A DNA stretch of 64,000 nucleotides from Loktanella sp. 5RATIMAR09 (lineage in GTDB: Bacteria > Pseudomonadota > Alphaproteobacteria > Rhodobacterales > Rhodobacteraceae): positions 119,161 through 183,160 of the forward strand of contig NZ_LJAL01000007.1 of the NCBI RefSeq assembly GCF_001419985.1, written 5' to 3'. The notes under the pieces are model-generated. The model searched no databases. It had not been told where the DNA came from and was given only the letters and a program-made list of their open reading frames with translations. The position numbers were made by a program, and so were the translations under genes. Shown in pieces: positions 1-9,400 of the stretch (positions are counted from its first letter, which is position 1; every line of letters begins with the position of its first letter).

Positions 1-407
1 GCCCGCTCCAAAAGCGCAAGCTGTGCCTTGCGCAACGCAAGCAGGTTTTTCACACGCACCCGAAGCTCTTCCGGATCAAAAGGCTTGTTGACGAAATCAG
101 TGACCCCCGCTTTGACGGCTTCCAGGCGCAAGGCACGATTTTCGTCGGCTGTCAGCATAATGACCGGAACGGCCTTGTAGCCCGGCAAGAGCCGAAGCCG
201 TTCAACAAGCTCTACACCGTTGATTTCCGGCATCTGATAGTCAACCAGAACCAAATCAAAGCTGGTTTCATCGCATCGCGCCAGCGCGCGCATCGCAGAT
301 GAGTAACTTTCTATCTGATGATCGTCAGCGCGTTTCAGGACTGCGCTGATGACGTTCAGGCTGACTACCGCATCATCAACCACGCAAATACGCATAGGAT
401 GCCCCAT
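1..407 (-). CDS. Response regulator with CheY-like receiver domain, partial
   Basis: The reverse strand reads a clean receiver domain that runs off the left edge of the window, so the C-terminal part is missing. Translating from the ATG at 395 gives the acidic pair VVDD near residues 5-8, the phosphoacceptor Asp52 in LVDYQMP, the Thr of MLTADE and the Lys of VNKPFD, which is the full phosphorylation site. After the receiver, a helix rich in Leu and Arg (RVRVKNLLALRKAQ) leads toward an unseen output domain; this linker resembles those before HD-GYP or PP2C outputs, but that is a guess. Two in-frame ATGs (407 and 395) are possible starts. The gene is transcribed away from the CRP-type gene at 1243, with an 835-base gap between them. 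Confidence 0.85.
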   Translation of the reverse strand, partial: MGHPMRICVVDDAVVSLNVISAVLKRADDHQIESYSSAMRALARCDETSFDLVLVDYQMPEINGVELVERLRLLPGYKAVPVIMLTADENRALRLEAVKAGVTDFVNKPFDPEELRVRVKNLLALRKAQLALLER

Positions 408-1242
408 AACCGCGCGTTCTCCATCCGTTTGTGTGGCATATTCATACGGGATAGACGCAACGCTTTGAAAGCAATGAGTGTTTCGGATTTTATTCAAATG
501 CCCTGCATCAAGACCGTCAGCCTGCTCCGACGCTGACCAGCGAGGGTGGCCGGTCAAGGTTCATGCACCACAGCAGGGCATTGGTCACGCCGCACAAAAC
601 GCTGGTCGCGTGCGCTTGGTAAATCTGCGCCCCGCGTGTCACAGACAGGGCTGTTGCAGGCTCGCGTTCATATGCTTGCTTGAAAAAAATGGGGGCCCGT
701 GAAGCTTCTTGACGACAAGGAAACTATATTGGCGGCTCATGAACAACACACTCGAGCCATCGACAAGATCGCGTTGCGACACCAATCCTCGCGCATGAAA
801 CGTCTGGGTAGTATTGCGTGCGATAGGTTCCACGGGTCCCTCACTGAAAGTACTGAAAAGTCTTGTTGAAGGCACCGCAGGATACGCCGCCTCCTAATTC
901 AAACGCTGCAAACGGCTGTGAACAGCACGCCGCGGCAACCGAGTTTCGCGCTGCCGAACGCGTCGAGATACGGCTTTGCAGCGGCCTGCGCTTCGGCGAT
1001 ATCGCTGAAGGTACGACCTGCTGAAAAACCAACTTCAATACACTTTCTCAAATCCTTTCGTTCTTCAAAATTTCTTACGCCAAGGGCCGTTTGAATTGTC
1101 CGTCGGCCTGTTTGTTTTAGGCCGCGGCGACCCACACCGATGTGCGCAGGGACACATTTTGCATGAAGTCGGCCCTTTTTTTGCCAGTTGGCTATCGTAG
1201 AGTGTAAAGCTAGAGTTCCCGAGCAATAAAATTGGGGCAACG
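408..1242. other. Long intergenic region with no supported gene
   Basis: This 835-base stretch separates the divergent response regulator and CRP-family genes. Short overlapping open frames exist on both strands, but none has a family resemblance I recognise or a convincing ribosome-binding site. The reverse frame near 900-1070 has protein-like composition (Ala-rich, DIAEAQAAAKPYL), so a decayed gene cannot be excluded. A CRP-like inverted repeat at 1140-1157 is listed separately. Confidence 0.6.
1140..1157. promoter_or_regulatory. CRP-like inverted repeat ATGTG-N8-CACAT
   Basis: The arms ATGTG (1140-1144) and CACAT (1153-1157) are perfect inverted repeats with the 8-base spacing of the classical CRP site (TGTGA-N6-TCACA). 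The outer TGTG/CACA core matches and the two innermost consensus positions do not. The site is centred about 94 bases upstream of the CRP-family start codon at 1243, a plausible place for autoregulation. The recognition-helix residues Arg193, Glu194 and Arg198 of that protein match those of E. coli CRP, which makes the pairing reasonable. Binding is inferred. Confidence 0.35.
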
Positions 1243-1938
1243 ATGTCCGTAGACGAAGCGACCCGGCACTCATTGAAACACTGTGGCCTGCTGCGCGACA
1301 TGGATCAGCTGGCGTTGGATGCAGTCCTCCAGAAAATGACCGTCTTGCACGTCCCTCGTGGCAAGCTGATCATGATGCACGGCGACAAGACGACCGAGAC
1401 ATATTTCCTGCTCTCCGGGACCGTCATCGGACAGGTCATGGCCGCAAGCGGGCGCGAAATCCTGTTTACCGAAATTGCCCAAGGGGGGTATTTCGGAGAA
1501 CTGGCATCATTGGATGGCAATGCCCGTTCAATTACAATTTCGGCGCATTCGGACTGCGTGTTGGGCAGGCTTCAGGGTGCAGATTTCCTTGCGCTTTTGC
1601 GCATGTATCCGCAATTGGCGATCAATCTGGCCACAGATCTTGGCACACGCCTGCGGCGCATGAATGACCGGGTGTTCGGACTTGTGGTCCATAACGTCGA
1701 AACGCGGGTACGCGTCAGGCTGATGCAACTGGCCCAAGAGCAGGAACAGCTGGTCAACGGCGGTGTGATCACCAAGGCCCCAACCCACGAAGTGATCTCG
1801 AATTTCATCGGTGCCAACCGTGAGGCCGTCAGCCGCGTCATCGCCCGACTGAACCGCGATGGCGTTATCACGTCGAAACGCGGCGTGATCACAATTAACG
1901 ATGTCGATACTTTGCTGGATACCGAAGACGCGGTTTGA
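1243..1938 (+). CDS. Crp/Fnr-family transcriptional regulator, CRP-like
   Basis: This 231-residue protein has the CRP layout: an N-terminal cyclic-nucleotide-binding beta roll (about 15-135), a dimer helix (about 140-165) and a C-terminal winged helix. The phosphate-binding cassette reads FGELASLDGNARS, keeping the Glu86 and Arg95-Ser96 equivalents of E. coli Glu72 and Arg82-Ser83, so cAMP binding is plausible. The recognition helix ANREAVSRVIARL keeps Arg193, Glu194 and Arg198. There is no FNR-type N-terminal cysteine cluster (only Cys14 in that region), so it is not an iron-sulfur oxygen sensor. The start has a modest GGGG ribosome site. It lies just upstream of the decarboxylase, FIST and cyclase genes on the same strand and could be the effector of the cyclase. 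Confidence 0.88.
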   Translation: MSVDEATRHSLKHCGLLRDMDQLALDAVLQKMTVLHVPRGKLIMMHGDKTTETYFLLSGTVIGQVMAASGREILFTEIAQGGYFGELASLDGNARSITISAHSDCVLGRLQGADFLALLRMYPQLAINLATDLGTRLRRMNDRVFGLVVHNVETRVRVRLMQLAQEQEQLVNGGVITKAPTHEVISNFIGANREAVSRVIARLNRDGVITSKRGVITINDVDTLLDTEDAV

Positions 1939-1939
1939 C

Positions 1940-1953
1940 GTGCGCTGGCGCAC
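1940..1953. repeat. Short GC-rich palindrome GTGCGC-TG-GCGCAC
   Basis: A perfect 6-base inverted repeat with a 2-base centre lies immediately after the stop codon of the CRP-family gene and about 120 bases before the decarboxylase start. It is too short and lacks the T-tract needed for a convincing intrinsic terminator. The same TGTGCGC/GCGCAC word recurs at 1141 and at 10824-10855, so it may be part of a local operator family, but it could also be chance in GC-rich DNA. Confidence 0.3.
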
Positions 1954-2066
1954 ATCGAACCACCTGTGCAGATGATTGAGTGCCGGGACCGATCAAGCGG
2001 AGGTCCCTTTGTTTCAGGGCCCGTGTGCCGCGCCTTTCCAAAACACATATCATTCAGGGGAATCCC

Positions 2067-4313
2067 ATGGAACGTCATCAAAGAAACCGCCGTATCGTCA
2101 CCACGCTATCGGATTTTCACGCCCGCGAAAGAGATGCGGGTCGCATGGATCTGAAGAACAGCAAGGGCTCAACATCGCTCGCGGGCTGGTTTCTGGGCCC
2201 ATTGGCCGAAAACCAGGAGGTGCTGGACAAATCCATCGCCAAGGCGATTGCCGCGCATTGCGACGCGCGGCGCGAATATGGTGCACAGTTTCGCGATCCG
2301 CCCTTTGTGACGTCTGAAATTAAGGCCTCTGACGACTATCGCAAAACCATCGCCACACTGGACACCAAGCTTGAGGATCTGCTGGGCGCGCTTCACGGCT
2401 CTATCCCGCTGTCAAGCTATCGCAACCAGTCACATATGTATTGGGATATCACGATGCCCGGTGCCATCGGATACTTTGCAGCGATGCTTTATAACCAGAA
2501 CAACGTCGCCGCCGAAGCATCACCGGTCACCACCCTGCTTGAGATCGAGGTCGGCAAGGATCTGTCGCGCATGCTGGGCTATCACGTACCCAACGACGCG
2601 GAGACAGCCCAAGGTGCGCTGACACCATGGGCGCATATCACCTGTGACGGATCTGTCGCGAATGGCGAATCCATGTGGGCGGCGCGTAACCTCAAATACA
2701 TGCCCATCACCATCGCCGAGGCGATCCGCAACGAACCTGACATGGCAGGGGGCAAGGAGGTTAAAGTCACCCTCGCCGATGGACGTTCGGTCAAACTGCT
2801 TGATCTGGACTGTTGGGAATTGCTGAACGTCGCAATTGATGATGTCATCGCGCTGTCACCGCGCCTGCAATCTGATTTCGGGATCACACCCGAGGCGATC
2901 AAGGCGGCCTTGGACAAATACTCTGTCCAGAACCTTGGCCTTGCGGAATACCAGCAACGTTTCATCGCAAAAGACACGCAAAACCTGCCGGTCGTTCTTG
3001 CACCTGCCACGGCGCATTACTCATGGCCCAAAAGTGCGGCCCTGATCGGGCTGGGGGCCAACCAGTTGTGGCGAATTCACGTCGATCAGGACGGACGTAT
3101 GCGCATGGATCACCTGCGTGAAACCTTGCAGCGCTGCCTCGACGACAAGCGCCCGATCCTCGAAGTGGTCGCCGTCATCGGCTCGACCGAAGAAAGTGCC
3201 GTTGATCCGCTGGCCGATATGGTGGAACTGCGCGATGAATTCCGCAGGAAAGGTCTGGAATTCACGCTCCACATCGACGGGGCATGGGGCGGTTACTTTG
3301 CCTCTATGCTGCGCGACAGCAAAGAACCGGTTGATCCCGATCAGGGCGGAGCACTCGAACAGACGCCGGCCTTGATCATGAGCGATTATGTCATGCGTCA
3401 GTACCATGCCTTTGCGCAGGCTGACACGCAGACGGTTGATCCGCATAAGGCGGGCTTTATCCCCTACCCCGCCGGAGCACTTTGCTATCGCAACGGGGCG
3501 ATGCGCGACATGATCACCTTTACAGCGCCTGTGGTCTATCACGGCGGCGTTGATCCCACGGTCGGCGTTTACGGGATCGAAGGGTCCAAACCCGGGGCGG
3601 CGGCGGCGGGAGTTTATCTCTCCCACGCCATGATCAGACCGGATAAGTCAGGCTATGGGAAACTGCTGGGCAAATGTATTTTCAACTCCAAACGGCTTTA
3701 TGCCGAGCTCGTGGCACTTGATGGCACGGACGATTACATCAAGGTGGTGCCGTTCCAGCGCCTGCCATGCGAAAAGACCGGCAAAGGCAATCACGCTCGC
3801 GCCGCAGAGATCGCCTACATCCGCGAAAATTTCGTACCCCGCGACAATAATGATCTGGTCGCATTCCTGCTGAATGATCAAAAGGCGCTGGATCTGTTCA
3901 AGGAGCTGGGCTCCGATCAGAATATCGTCACCTATGCGGTGAATTTCAAAACTTCGGAAGGCTGGAACACGGATGTTGCGCTGATGAATGCCGTGAACAC
4001 CGCCATCTACAAGGCCCTGTCGATCAGCACCTTCAACGGTGGCACTGTGCCGGAAAATCCTATGTTTGTGACCTCTTCTGCCTTCGATGTGCCCAGTTAT
4101 GGACAAAGTTTTGTGGATGCCTATGGCGCACGCGCCGGGTTGGCCCCCACGCAAGGAACCGCGATCTCTTTCCTGATCTCAACCACACAGGATCCGTGGG
4201 TTTCGGCAACAGCAGAGGGGAATTATCTCCCCAAAGTTGTTGCGGCCTTCAAAGCGGCTGCTAAAACAGCCGTGGACGATGTGCTGCGGCTACACGGGCT
4301 GACACACGGCTGA
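2067..4313 (+). CDS. PLP-dependent group II decarboxylase, long form
   Basis: This 748-residue protein belongs to the fold-type I, group II amino-acid decarboxylases (glutamate, tyrosine and aromatic decarboxylase relatives). The PLP lysine is Lys461 in VDPHKAGF; the cofactor aspartate is Asp404 in HIDGAWGG; the substrate-side loop GSVANGESMWAARN near 195-210 matches the family's G-[GS]-x-x-A-N-x-x-[AS] segment. At about 750 residues it is much longer than typical 450-620-residue members. The start chosen has an AGGGG site seven bases upstream (2056-2060); an upstream in-frame ATG at 1980 lacks one. The product would be an amine plus CO2; the substrate cannot be read from sequence. It is followed after 29 bases by the FIST gene. 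Confidence 0.88.
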   Translation: MERHQRNRRIVTTLSDFHARERDAGRMDLKNSKGSTSLAGWFLGPLAENQEVLDKSIAKAIAAHCDARREYGAQFRDPPFVTSEIKASDDYRKTIATLDTKLEDLLGALHGSIPLSSYRNQSHMYWDITMPGAIGYFAAMLYNQNNVAAEASPVTTLLEIEVGKDLSRMLGYHVPNDAETAQGALTPWAHITCDGSVANGESMWAARNLKYMPITIAEAIRNEPDMAGGKEVKVTLADGRSVKLLDLDCWELLNVAIDDVIALSPRLQSDFGITPEAIKAALDKYSVQNLGLAEYQQRFIAKDTQNLPVVLAPATAHYSWPKSAALIGLGANQLWRIHVDQDGRMRMDHLRETLQRCLDDKRPILEVVAVIGSTEESAVDPLADMVELRDEFRRKGLEFTLHIDGAWGGYFASMLRDSKEPVDPDQGGALEQTPALIMSDYVMRQYHAFAQADTQTVDPHKAGFIPYPAGALCYRNGAMRDMITFTAPVVYHGGVDPTVGVYGIEGSKPGAAAAGVYLSHAMIRPDKSGYGKLLGKCIFNSKRLYAELVALDGTDDYIKVVPFQRLPCEKTGKGNHARAAEIAYIRENFVPRDNNDLVAFLLNDQKALDLFKELGSDQNIVTYAVNFKTSEGWNTDVALMNAVNTAIYKALSISTFNGGTVPENPMFVTSSAFDVPSYGQSFVDAYGARAGLAPTQGTAISFLISTTQDPWVSATAEGNYLPKVVAAFKAAAKTAVDDVLRLHGLTHG

Positions 4314-4342
4314 ACACGACAATAAAACCAGAAGGGGTCTCT

Positions 4343-5494
4343 ATGCTGAAAGTTGCAACAGGTTGGTCCGACGATCCCGAAAGTACAACTGCAGCACAAG
4401 AGGCCCTCGACATGGCCGTGTCAGCATTGGACGGCCATGTTCCGAAAGCCGCCCTCGTCTATGCGGCAATCGACCAGGACCTTTCCGTGATCGGGAAAAC
4501 ATTGCGTGCGCGCTATCCTGATATGTTGGTGGCAGGCGGCACGACCGATGGCGAAATCGCTGGCGGTGAAGGGTTCTTGGAAGACAGCCTTGTCATCATG
4601 CTGTTTGCGTCAGACAGCCTTGAGTTCGCCGTGGGCATCGGGCGTAACGCCATTGCAGAGCCTGCCCGATCCACCGCCGATGCGGTTGGAATGGCACGCG
4701 CAGGATCGGACAAGAAAATCCACCTTGGCATCGCCATGCTCGAAGGCTTGGGCACGAACATCCACGACCTTGTCGGCGGCCTGCAAGACGCCCTTGGCGC
4801 AGGTGTGCCCATTGTCGGCGGCGCTGCGGGCGATCAGCTCCGGTTTCAGGGCACCCGCCAGATCTGCAATGACATCGTGACAAGCGATGCTGTGGTGATC
4901 TTGACCGTGCATGGGGCTGTGAACGTCTCGGTGGGCGTGGCCACAGGCTATACCCCGCTGGGTCAGCCGCACCATGTGACAAAGGCCGAAGGTGCTGTCG
5001 TTCACCAGATCGACAACCGTCCCGCAGCCGAGCTGTATGCCGACTACCTGCAACAGCCTTCAATCTTTTATCCGCTGGCGGTACAGGACGAAACACGGCG
5101 CTCCTTGGTGCTTAGCTCTCCTTTGAATTTCGATGCCGACACAGGTGCGCTGCATCTGGTCAACCCTGTTGCGCAGGGTAGCGTGGTGCAGCTTTCAACA
5201 GCATCGCGGCAGGAAATTATTGACGCTGCCCGCAATGCCGTCGGTCAGGCCGCGGCAGGGATGCAAGGCAACCCCGTCGACGCAGCGCTGCTTTTTTCCT
5301 GCGCAGGCCGCCGTGCAACACTGGGGACACGCACCCGCGAAGAATACGACAACGTACGCACAATTATCGGGGATGATGTACCCATCGCAGGCTTCTACTG
5401 CTACGGTGAAATCGGCCCCGAAAAGGCAGGCGGCCCGTCCTTGACACATACCAATGCATTCGTCGCGGTATTTCTCAGCGCGCCGACAACCTGA
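4343..5494 (+). CDS. FIST-domain sensor protein, NosP-like length
   Basis: The protein has 383 residues with a FIST_N domain (about 28-215, including the AGGTTDGEIAG and VGGAAGD loops) followed by FIST_C (about 225-370, ending in YCYGEIGP). FIST domains are predicted small-ligand sensors associated with signalling proteins, and some members of this length (NosP) bind haem and sense nitric oxide. No signal peptide or membrane helix is seen, so it is cytoplasmic. A strong AGAAGGGG site precedes the ATG. Only 17 bases separate it from the cyclase gene, so the two are very likely co-translated and the FIST protein is the probable regulatory partner of the cyclase. Whether it binds haem, an amine or an amino acid cannot be decided here. 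Confidence 0.88.
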   Translation: MLKVATGWSDDPESTTAAQEALDMAVSALDGHVPKAALVYAAIDQDLSVIGKTLRARYPDMLVAGGTTDGEIAGGEGFLEDSLVIMLFASDSLEFAVGIGRNAIAEPARSTADAVGMARAGSDKKIHLGIAMLEGLGTNIHDLVGGLQDALGAGVPIVGGAAGDQLRFQGTRQICNDIVTSDAVVILTVHGAVNVSVGVATGYTPLGQPHHVTKAEGAVVHQIDNRPAAELYADYLQQPSIFYPLAVQDETRRSLVLSSPLNFDADTGALHLVNPVAQGSVVQLSTASRQEIIDAARNAVGQAAAGMQGNPVDAALLFSCAGRRATLGTRTREEYDNVRTIIGDDVPIAGFYCYGEIGPEKAGGPSLTHTNAFVAVFLSAPTT

Positions 5495-5511
5495 GCCCAG
5501 AAGAAAGACCT

Positions 5512-6333
5512 ATGACCCATCACCCGACACCACAGAACAATGAGGTGTTGCGCCTGCAACGGCGGTTGGCAAGGTCGGACATGCGCAGGGCCGAACTTGA
5601 ACATCTGATCGACACCGGTCAGGCCTTTCAACGCAGCGTGCTCGCACAGGTCGAAAAGGCCAAGGCCGAATTGCAAAAGCTCAACGAGCAACTGCAACAA
5701 GAACAAGCACGCAGTGACAGGCTCTTGCGCTCGATTATGCCCAATTCGATCGCGGAGGAGTTAAAGCGCCACAACGGCGTCACCCCGCGGCGGTGCGAAA
5801 ACGCGACGGTCATGTTTGCCGATTTCGTGGGGTTTACGGCGAAATCAGAAACGCTCGATCCATTGGTGCTTTTGCGAATACTTGATTACTACTATTCCGA
5901 ATTTGACCGCATCACGGCCCGCCACAGCATCGAAAAGGTAAAAACGATCGGTGATGCCTACATGTGTGTCGCCGGGCTGAACGACGATCCGGCATCAACC
6001 GCCCATGTGATCGCGGCCGCACAAGAGTTTCTTGGCTTTGTCGCACAGGCCAGACCACCCAGTCTCGATCCGCAAGCCCCCCTTTGGCAAATCAGGATAG
6101 GGATCAACTCGGGTCCTGTCTCGACGGGTGTCATCGGGCAGGAGAGGCTCAGTTTCGATGTCTGGGGCGATACGGTCAACATCGCCTCTCGGATCGTCGA
6201 TGCAAGCGCACCCAATGAAATCCGTCTGTCACGCAGCAGCATGGATTTGCTGCCCGACACGTCAGGTTTCGGATCCTGCGGTCAGGTGAATGCCAAAGGG
6301 CGCGGTATGATCGACCTGTTCTGCCCGACCTGA
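5512..6333 (+). CDS. Class III adenylate cyclase with N-terminal coiled coil
   Basis: The 273-residue protein starts with a charged heptad-like helix (about 10-75) and continues into a class III nucleotidyl cyclase domain (about 92-272). Metal-binding Asp104 (MFADFVGFT) and Asp148 (KTIGDAYM) are present, as are Asn223 and Arg227 of the TVNIASR transition-state segment. The purine-specifying pair is Lys144 and Asp216 (in FDVWGD), the adenine-selective combination, so the product is predicted to be cAMP rather than cGMP. There is no N-terminal sensor domain, which suggests that input comes from a partner protein, most simply the FIST protein encoded 17 bases upstream. Confidence 0.9.
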   Translation: MTHHPTPQNNEVLRLQRRLARSDMRRAELEHLIDTGQAFQRSVLAQVEKAKAELQKLNEQLQQEQARSDRLLRSIMPNSIAEELKRHNGVTPRRCENATVMFADFVGFTAKSETLDPLVLLRILDYYYSEFDRITARHSIEKVKTIGDAYMCVAGLNDDPASTAHVIAAAQEFLGFVAQARPPSLDPQAPLWQIRIGINSGPVSTGVIGQERLSFDVWGDTVNIASRIVDASAPNEIRLSRSSMDLLPDTSGFGSCGQVNAKGRGMIDLFCPT

Positions 6334-6371
6334 AGGGCCGTGCCGTGGCATAAAAAAGCAGCAACACTCAA

Positions 6372-6399
6372 GACCCCCGCACTGTCCTGTGCGGGGGTC
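6372..6399. terminator. Bidirectional stem-loop between convergent genes
   Basis: An 11-bp perfect stem, GACCCCCGCAC paired with GTGCGGGGGTC, closes a 6-base loop between the cyclase stop (6333) and the autotransporter stop (6425). It lacks a long T-run on the plus side, while on the reverse side an A-rich stretch near 6352-6357 gives a T-tract a little downstream. It probably ends transcription from both sides. Confidence 0.7.
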
Positions 6400-6424
6400 A
6401 TTTACCAATCGTCATCCGGTCAGG

Positions 6425-9400
6425 TCAGAAGCTGAACTCAACCCGCGCGCTGGCGCCAACGGCTTCATAGTCGTCGTCACCAATGCCGTCATATTGCATA
6501 TTCAGCGACAACTGGTTTGCCGCGCCAAATGCATAGCGCGCGCCCAGTGACACCTGGCCCTGGCTGCTGTCTGTCCGGGTGAAGCCATCATCAAAGACCG
6601 ATGTTCTGGCCGCGAACCCAGCCAGCAGATCAAGTGCGCCATTACTGACAGCGACAGGCACAACAATATCCAGACCAAGCGTCGCCTCGGTCGTGGTGAC
6701 GGTCATTGCGCGCACATCAAAGCCATCCCCGTCGACATAGGCTTCGCTCTCTTCGGTGACATGGGCAAGATCCAGCATCGGGACGAGCATGAAGCGCTCA
6801 AACGCAACCTCACCGGCGACATCGAGTGTCAGAAGGCTGCGATCACTGGTGAACGTGTCTTCATAGGTCCCCAGCGGCGACAGCGTATTGTCACTCTGAC
6901 CGATAAGATAAGCACCCGAAAAGACCAGCTTTTGCTCCGGCATGCGTGCCACCGCATAAGGGCCTGCCAGCCAGCCGGTGCTGTCGAAGGCCATTGGCCC
7001 GTTGTCGGAGGTCATCGTATCGAACTGCGCCATGGCACCGATCAACAGATTCTTACTGACCCGGTAGTGCGAGCCAAGGCTCAGGTTGGCATAGATGCTT
7101 TCGATGTCGTCCTGTTCGCTCCATTGCCCTTGTGCAGAGAGCCAGACGGGACGATCAGGTGATGTGCCAAGGGCGAAATTGCCGGCACCTTGCGTGGCAT
7201 TGACGTTGAACCGTCCAAGGCTGTCACCCATCAGGAACGCAGAGAGCTTTGGCTGTGCACGGACAAGATGCGTGTTTCGTTGGCGCGCCACCTGAGTGAT
7301 CATCTCTTCGGTTGCGGTCATCGCACCAAGACCGATTGATGCGACTGCGGATGGATCGTTGAGGTTTCCAAAGTCATCCTCCGCGACACCAGCCGCCACG
7401 CCAATCGTCACGGCCTCGGTGCCCGACGGCGTAATCTGCGCGGTATAAACCGCCGCTGATCCCGCAAAACCGGTGATATCCGCACCCGTTACGGTTAGAT
7501 CACCCTGAACAAAGCCTGTGACGGCTTCGGAAAAGGTGATTGTGACCACGAAAGGCGTTGCATCAACGATGCTGGATGGCGCACCGCTGATCGTTACTGT
7601 TGGCCCGTCGAAATCCGGGAAAAGATCCACGGTGGCCGCTGCCGAGGTATTGCCAACGGCATCCGTCGCCGTGACCGTCACGGTGCCCACTGCCATATCA
7701 GCCGCCGAAGTGACGGAATAGGCACCCCCTGTTGCAGTCACGCTTTGTGTGCTGTTGTCCGGGAAGGTCACGTTGACGGTTGCATCCACCTCCGCCGTCC
7801 CCCCGATCGTCAGCGACCGGTTTGCATTGATGGCAGCCGTCGTGATCAATGGCGCATCCGGTGCTGTTGCTGCGGTGACGGTCACGACAAAGCTTTGCTG
7901 CGCGGCCATGTTGCCCGCCGCATCGGTCGCATTCACCAGCACAGTATTGGCGCCAACGCCAAAGTCATACGGGCTGGTGATGACATCGCTACCCAGACGG
8001 AACACAGGCATGACCACGGGATCAAAATTGTCGGTCACAGTCGCGGCAAAGGTCACCGAAGCTGTGCCAAGTGGCCCCGCCTCGGCCGTGATGTCAGCGG
8101 GTGGCGTAATCACCGGCGCAGTCACATCCCCCGGCGCCGTGACAAAGACCACGACGGTATCCGCAACCGAGGCGTCAAAGCCATCATCCACCATAAGGCT
8201 GAACGTCAGAACCGCGTTACTGTCACCGATATTCAACGTCGGCGCTGTGAACGTCGGCTGTGCTGCCGCAGTATCAAAGCTGATGGTTGGTCCGCCTGTT
8301 TGCGCCCACATATAGCTGAGCACCTGACCTGCGTCATTGGCGGCTGATGCACTGCCATCCAACGTGACCAATGAACCATCCGCAACGGTTTGATCCGTCC
8401 CGGCATTGGCAGTGGGTATTGTGTTGGGTGGTGCGGTAACGGTCACCGTGACCGTATCGGCAACCGACGTATCAAAACCGTCATTCACCGTCAGACTGAA
8501 CGTCAGGACCGCGTCGCTGTCACCAATTCCCAGATTGGGTGCGGTAAATGTCGGCGCAGCTGCCGACAGGCTCGACAGTGTAACGGTTGTGCCACCTGTC
8601 TGCGCCCAGGCGTATGTCAGGGTCTGACCGGCGTCGTTGGGGCTGGAACCGGACCCGTCCAGTGTCACCGTCGTATTTGTTGCCACGAACTGGGCTGTCC
8701 CGGCATTTGCGACAGGCGCTGTGTTCCCCTGCGCCTGCACCGTGATTTCCACCGTATCAACGACCGACGTATCAAAACCGTCAAAAACCGATAGCTGGAA
8801 GATCAGTGACTGATCAGCAGCCCCGATCGGCAGGGTCAGTGCAGTGAATGTGGGCATCACGGTGTCCGCTCCGCTCAGCACAACAGCGCTTCCACCCACT
8901 TGCACCCAACTATAGGTCAGGGTCTGTCCGGCATCATTTGCATCAGAGGCAGAACCATCCAACGTCACAGACGCGCCAGAGGCGACCGCTTGATCTGGGC
9001 CTGCGTTGGCGGTGGGTGCAGTATTCGCCGGGGCCTGAACCGTTACCACAACTGTATCAGCCACGGAATTGGTTACACCGTCATTGACAATCAGGTTGAA
9101 CCCCAGCGTGGCATCCGCAGCGCCAACCGCAACGGTCGGGGCCGTAAACGTTGGTTGCGCGGCTGTTGCACTCGACAGAGTTACCGAAGGTCCGCTGGTC
9201 TGGCTCCACGCATAGGTCAGGGATTGGCCCGCGTTGTTGGGATCAGAGGCTGTGCCATCAAGTGTCACCGACGCAGCAGACGCAACCGTCTGATCAGGGC
9301 CGGCATCGGCCGTCGGATCAACGTTTGCTGGCGGGTTGATGGTGATGTTGACCAGAGACGCCGCAGAATTTTCAACACCGTCATTCACAATCAACGAGAA

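Noticed and set aside
899..1273. Reverse frame of 124 codons in the left intergenic region
   Set aside because: The last 50 residues look protein-like but the N-terminal half does not, and there is no start signal or known family.
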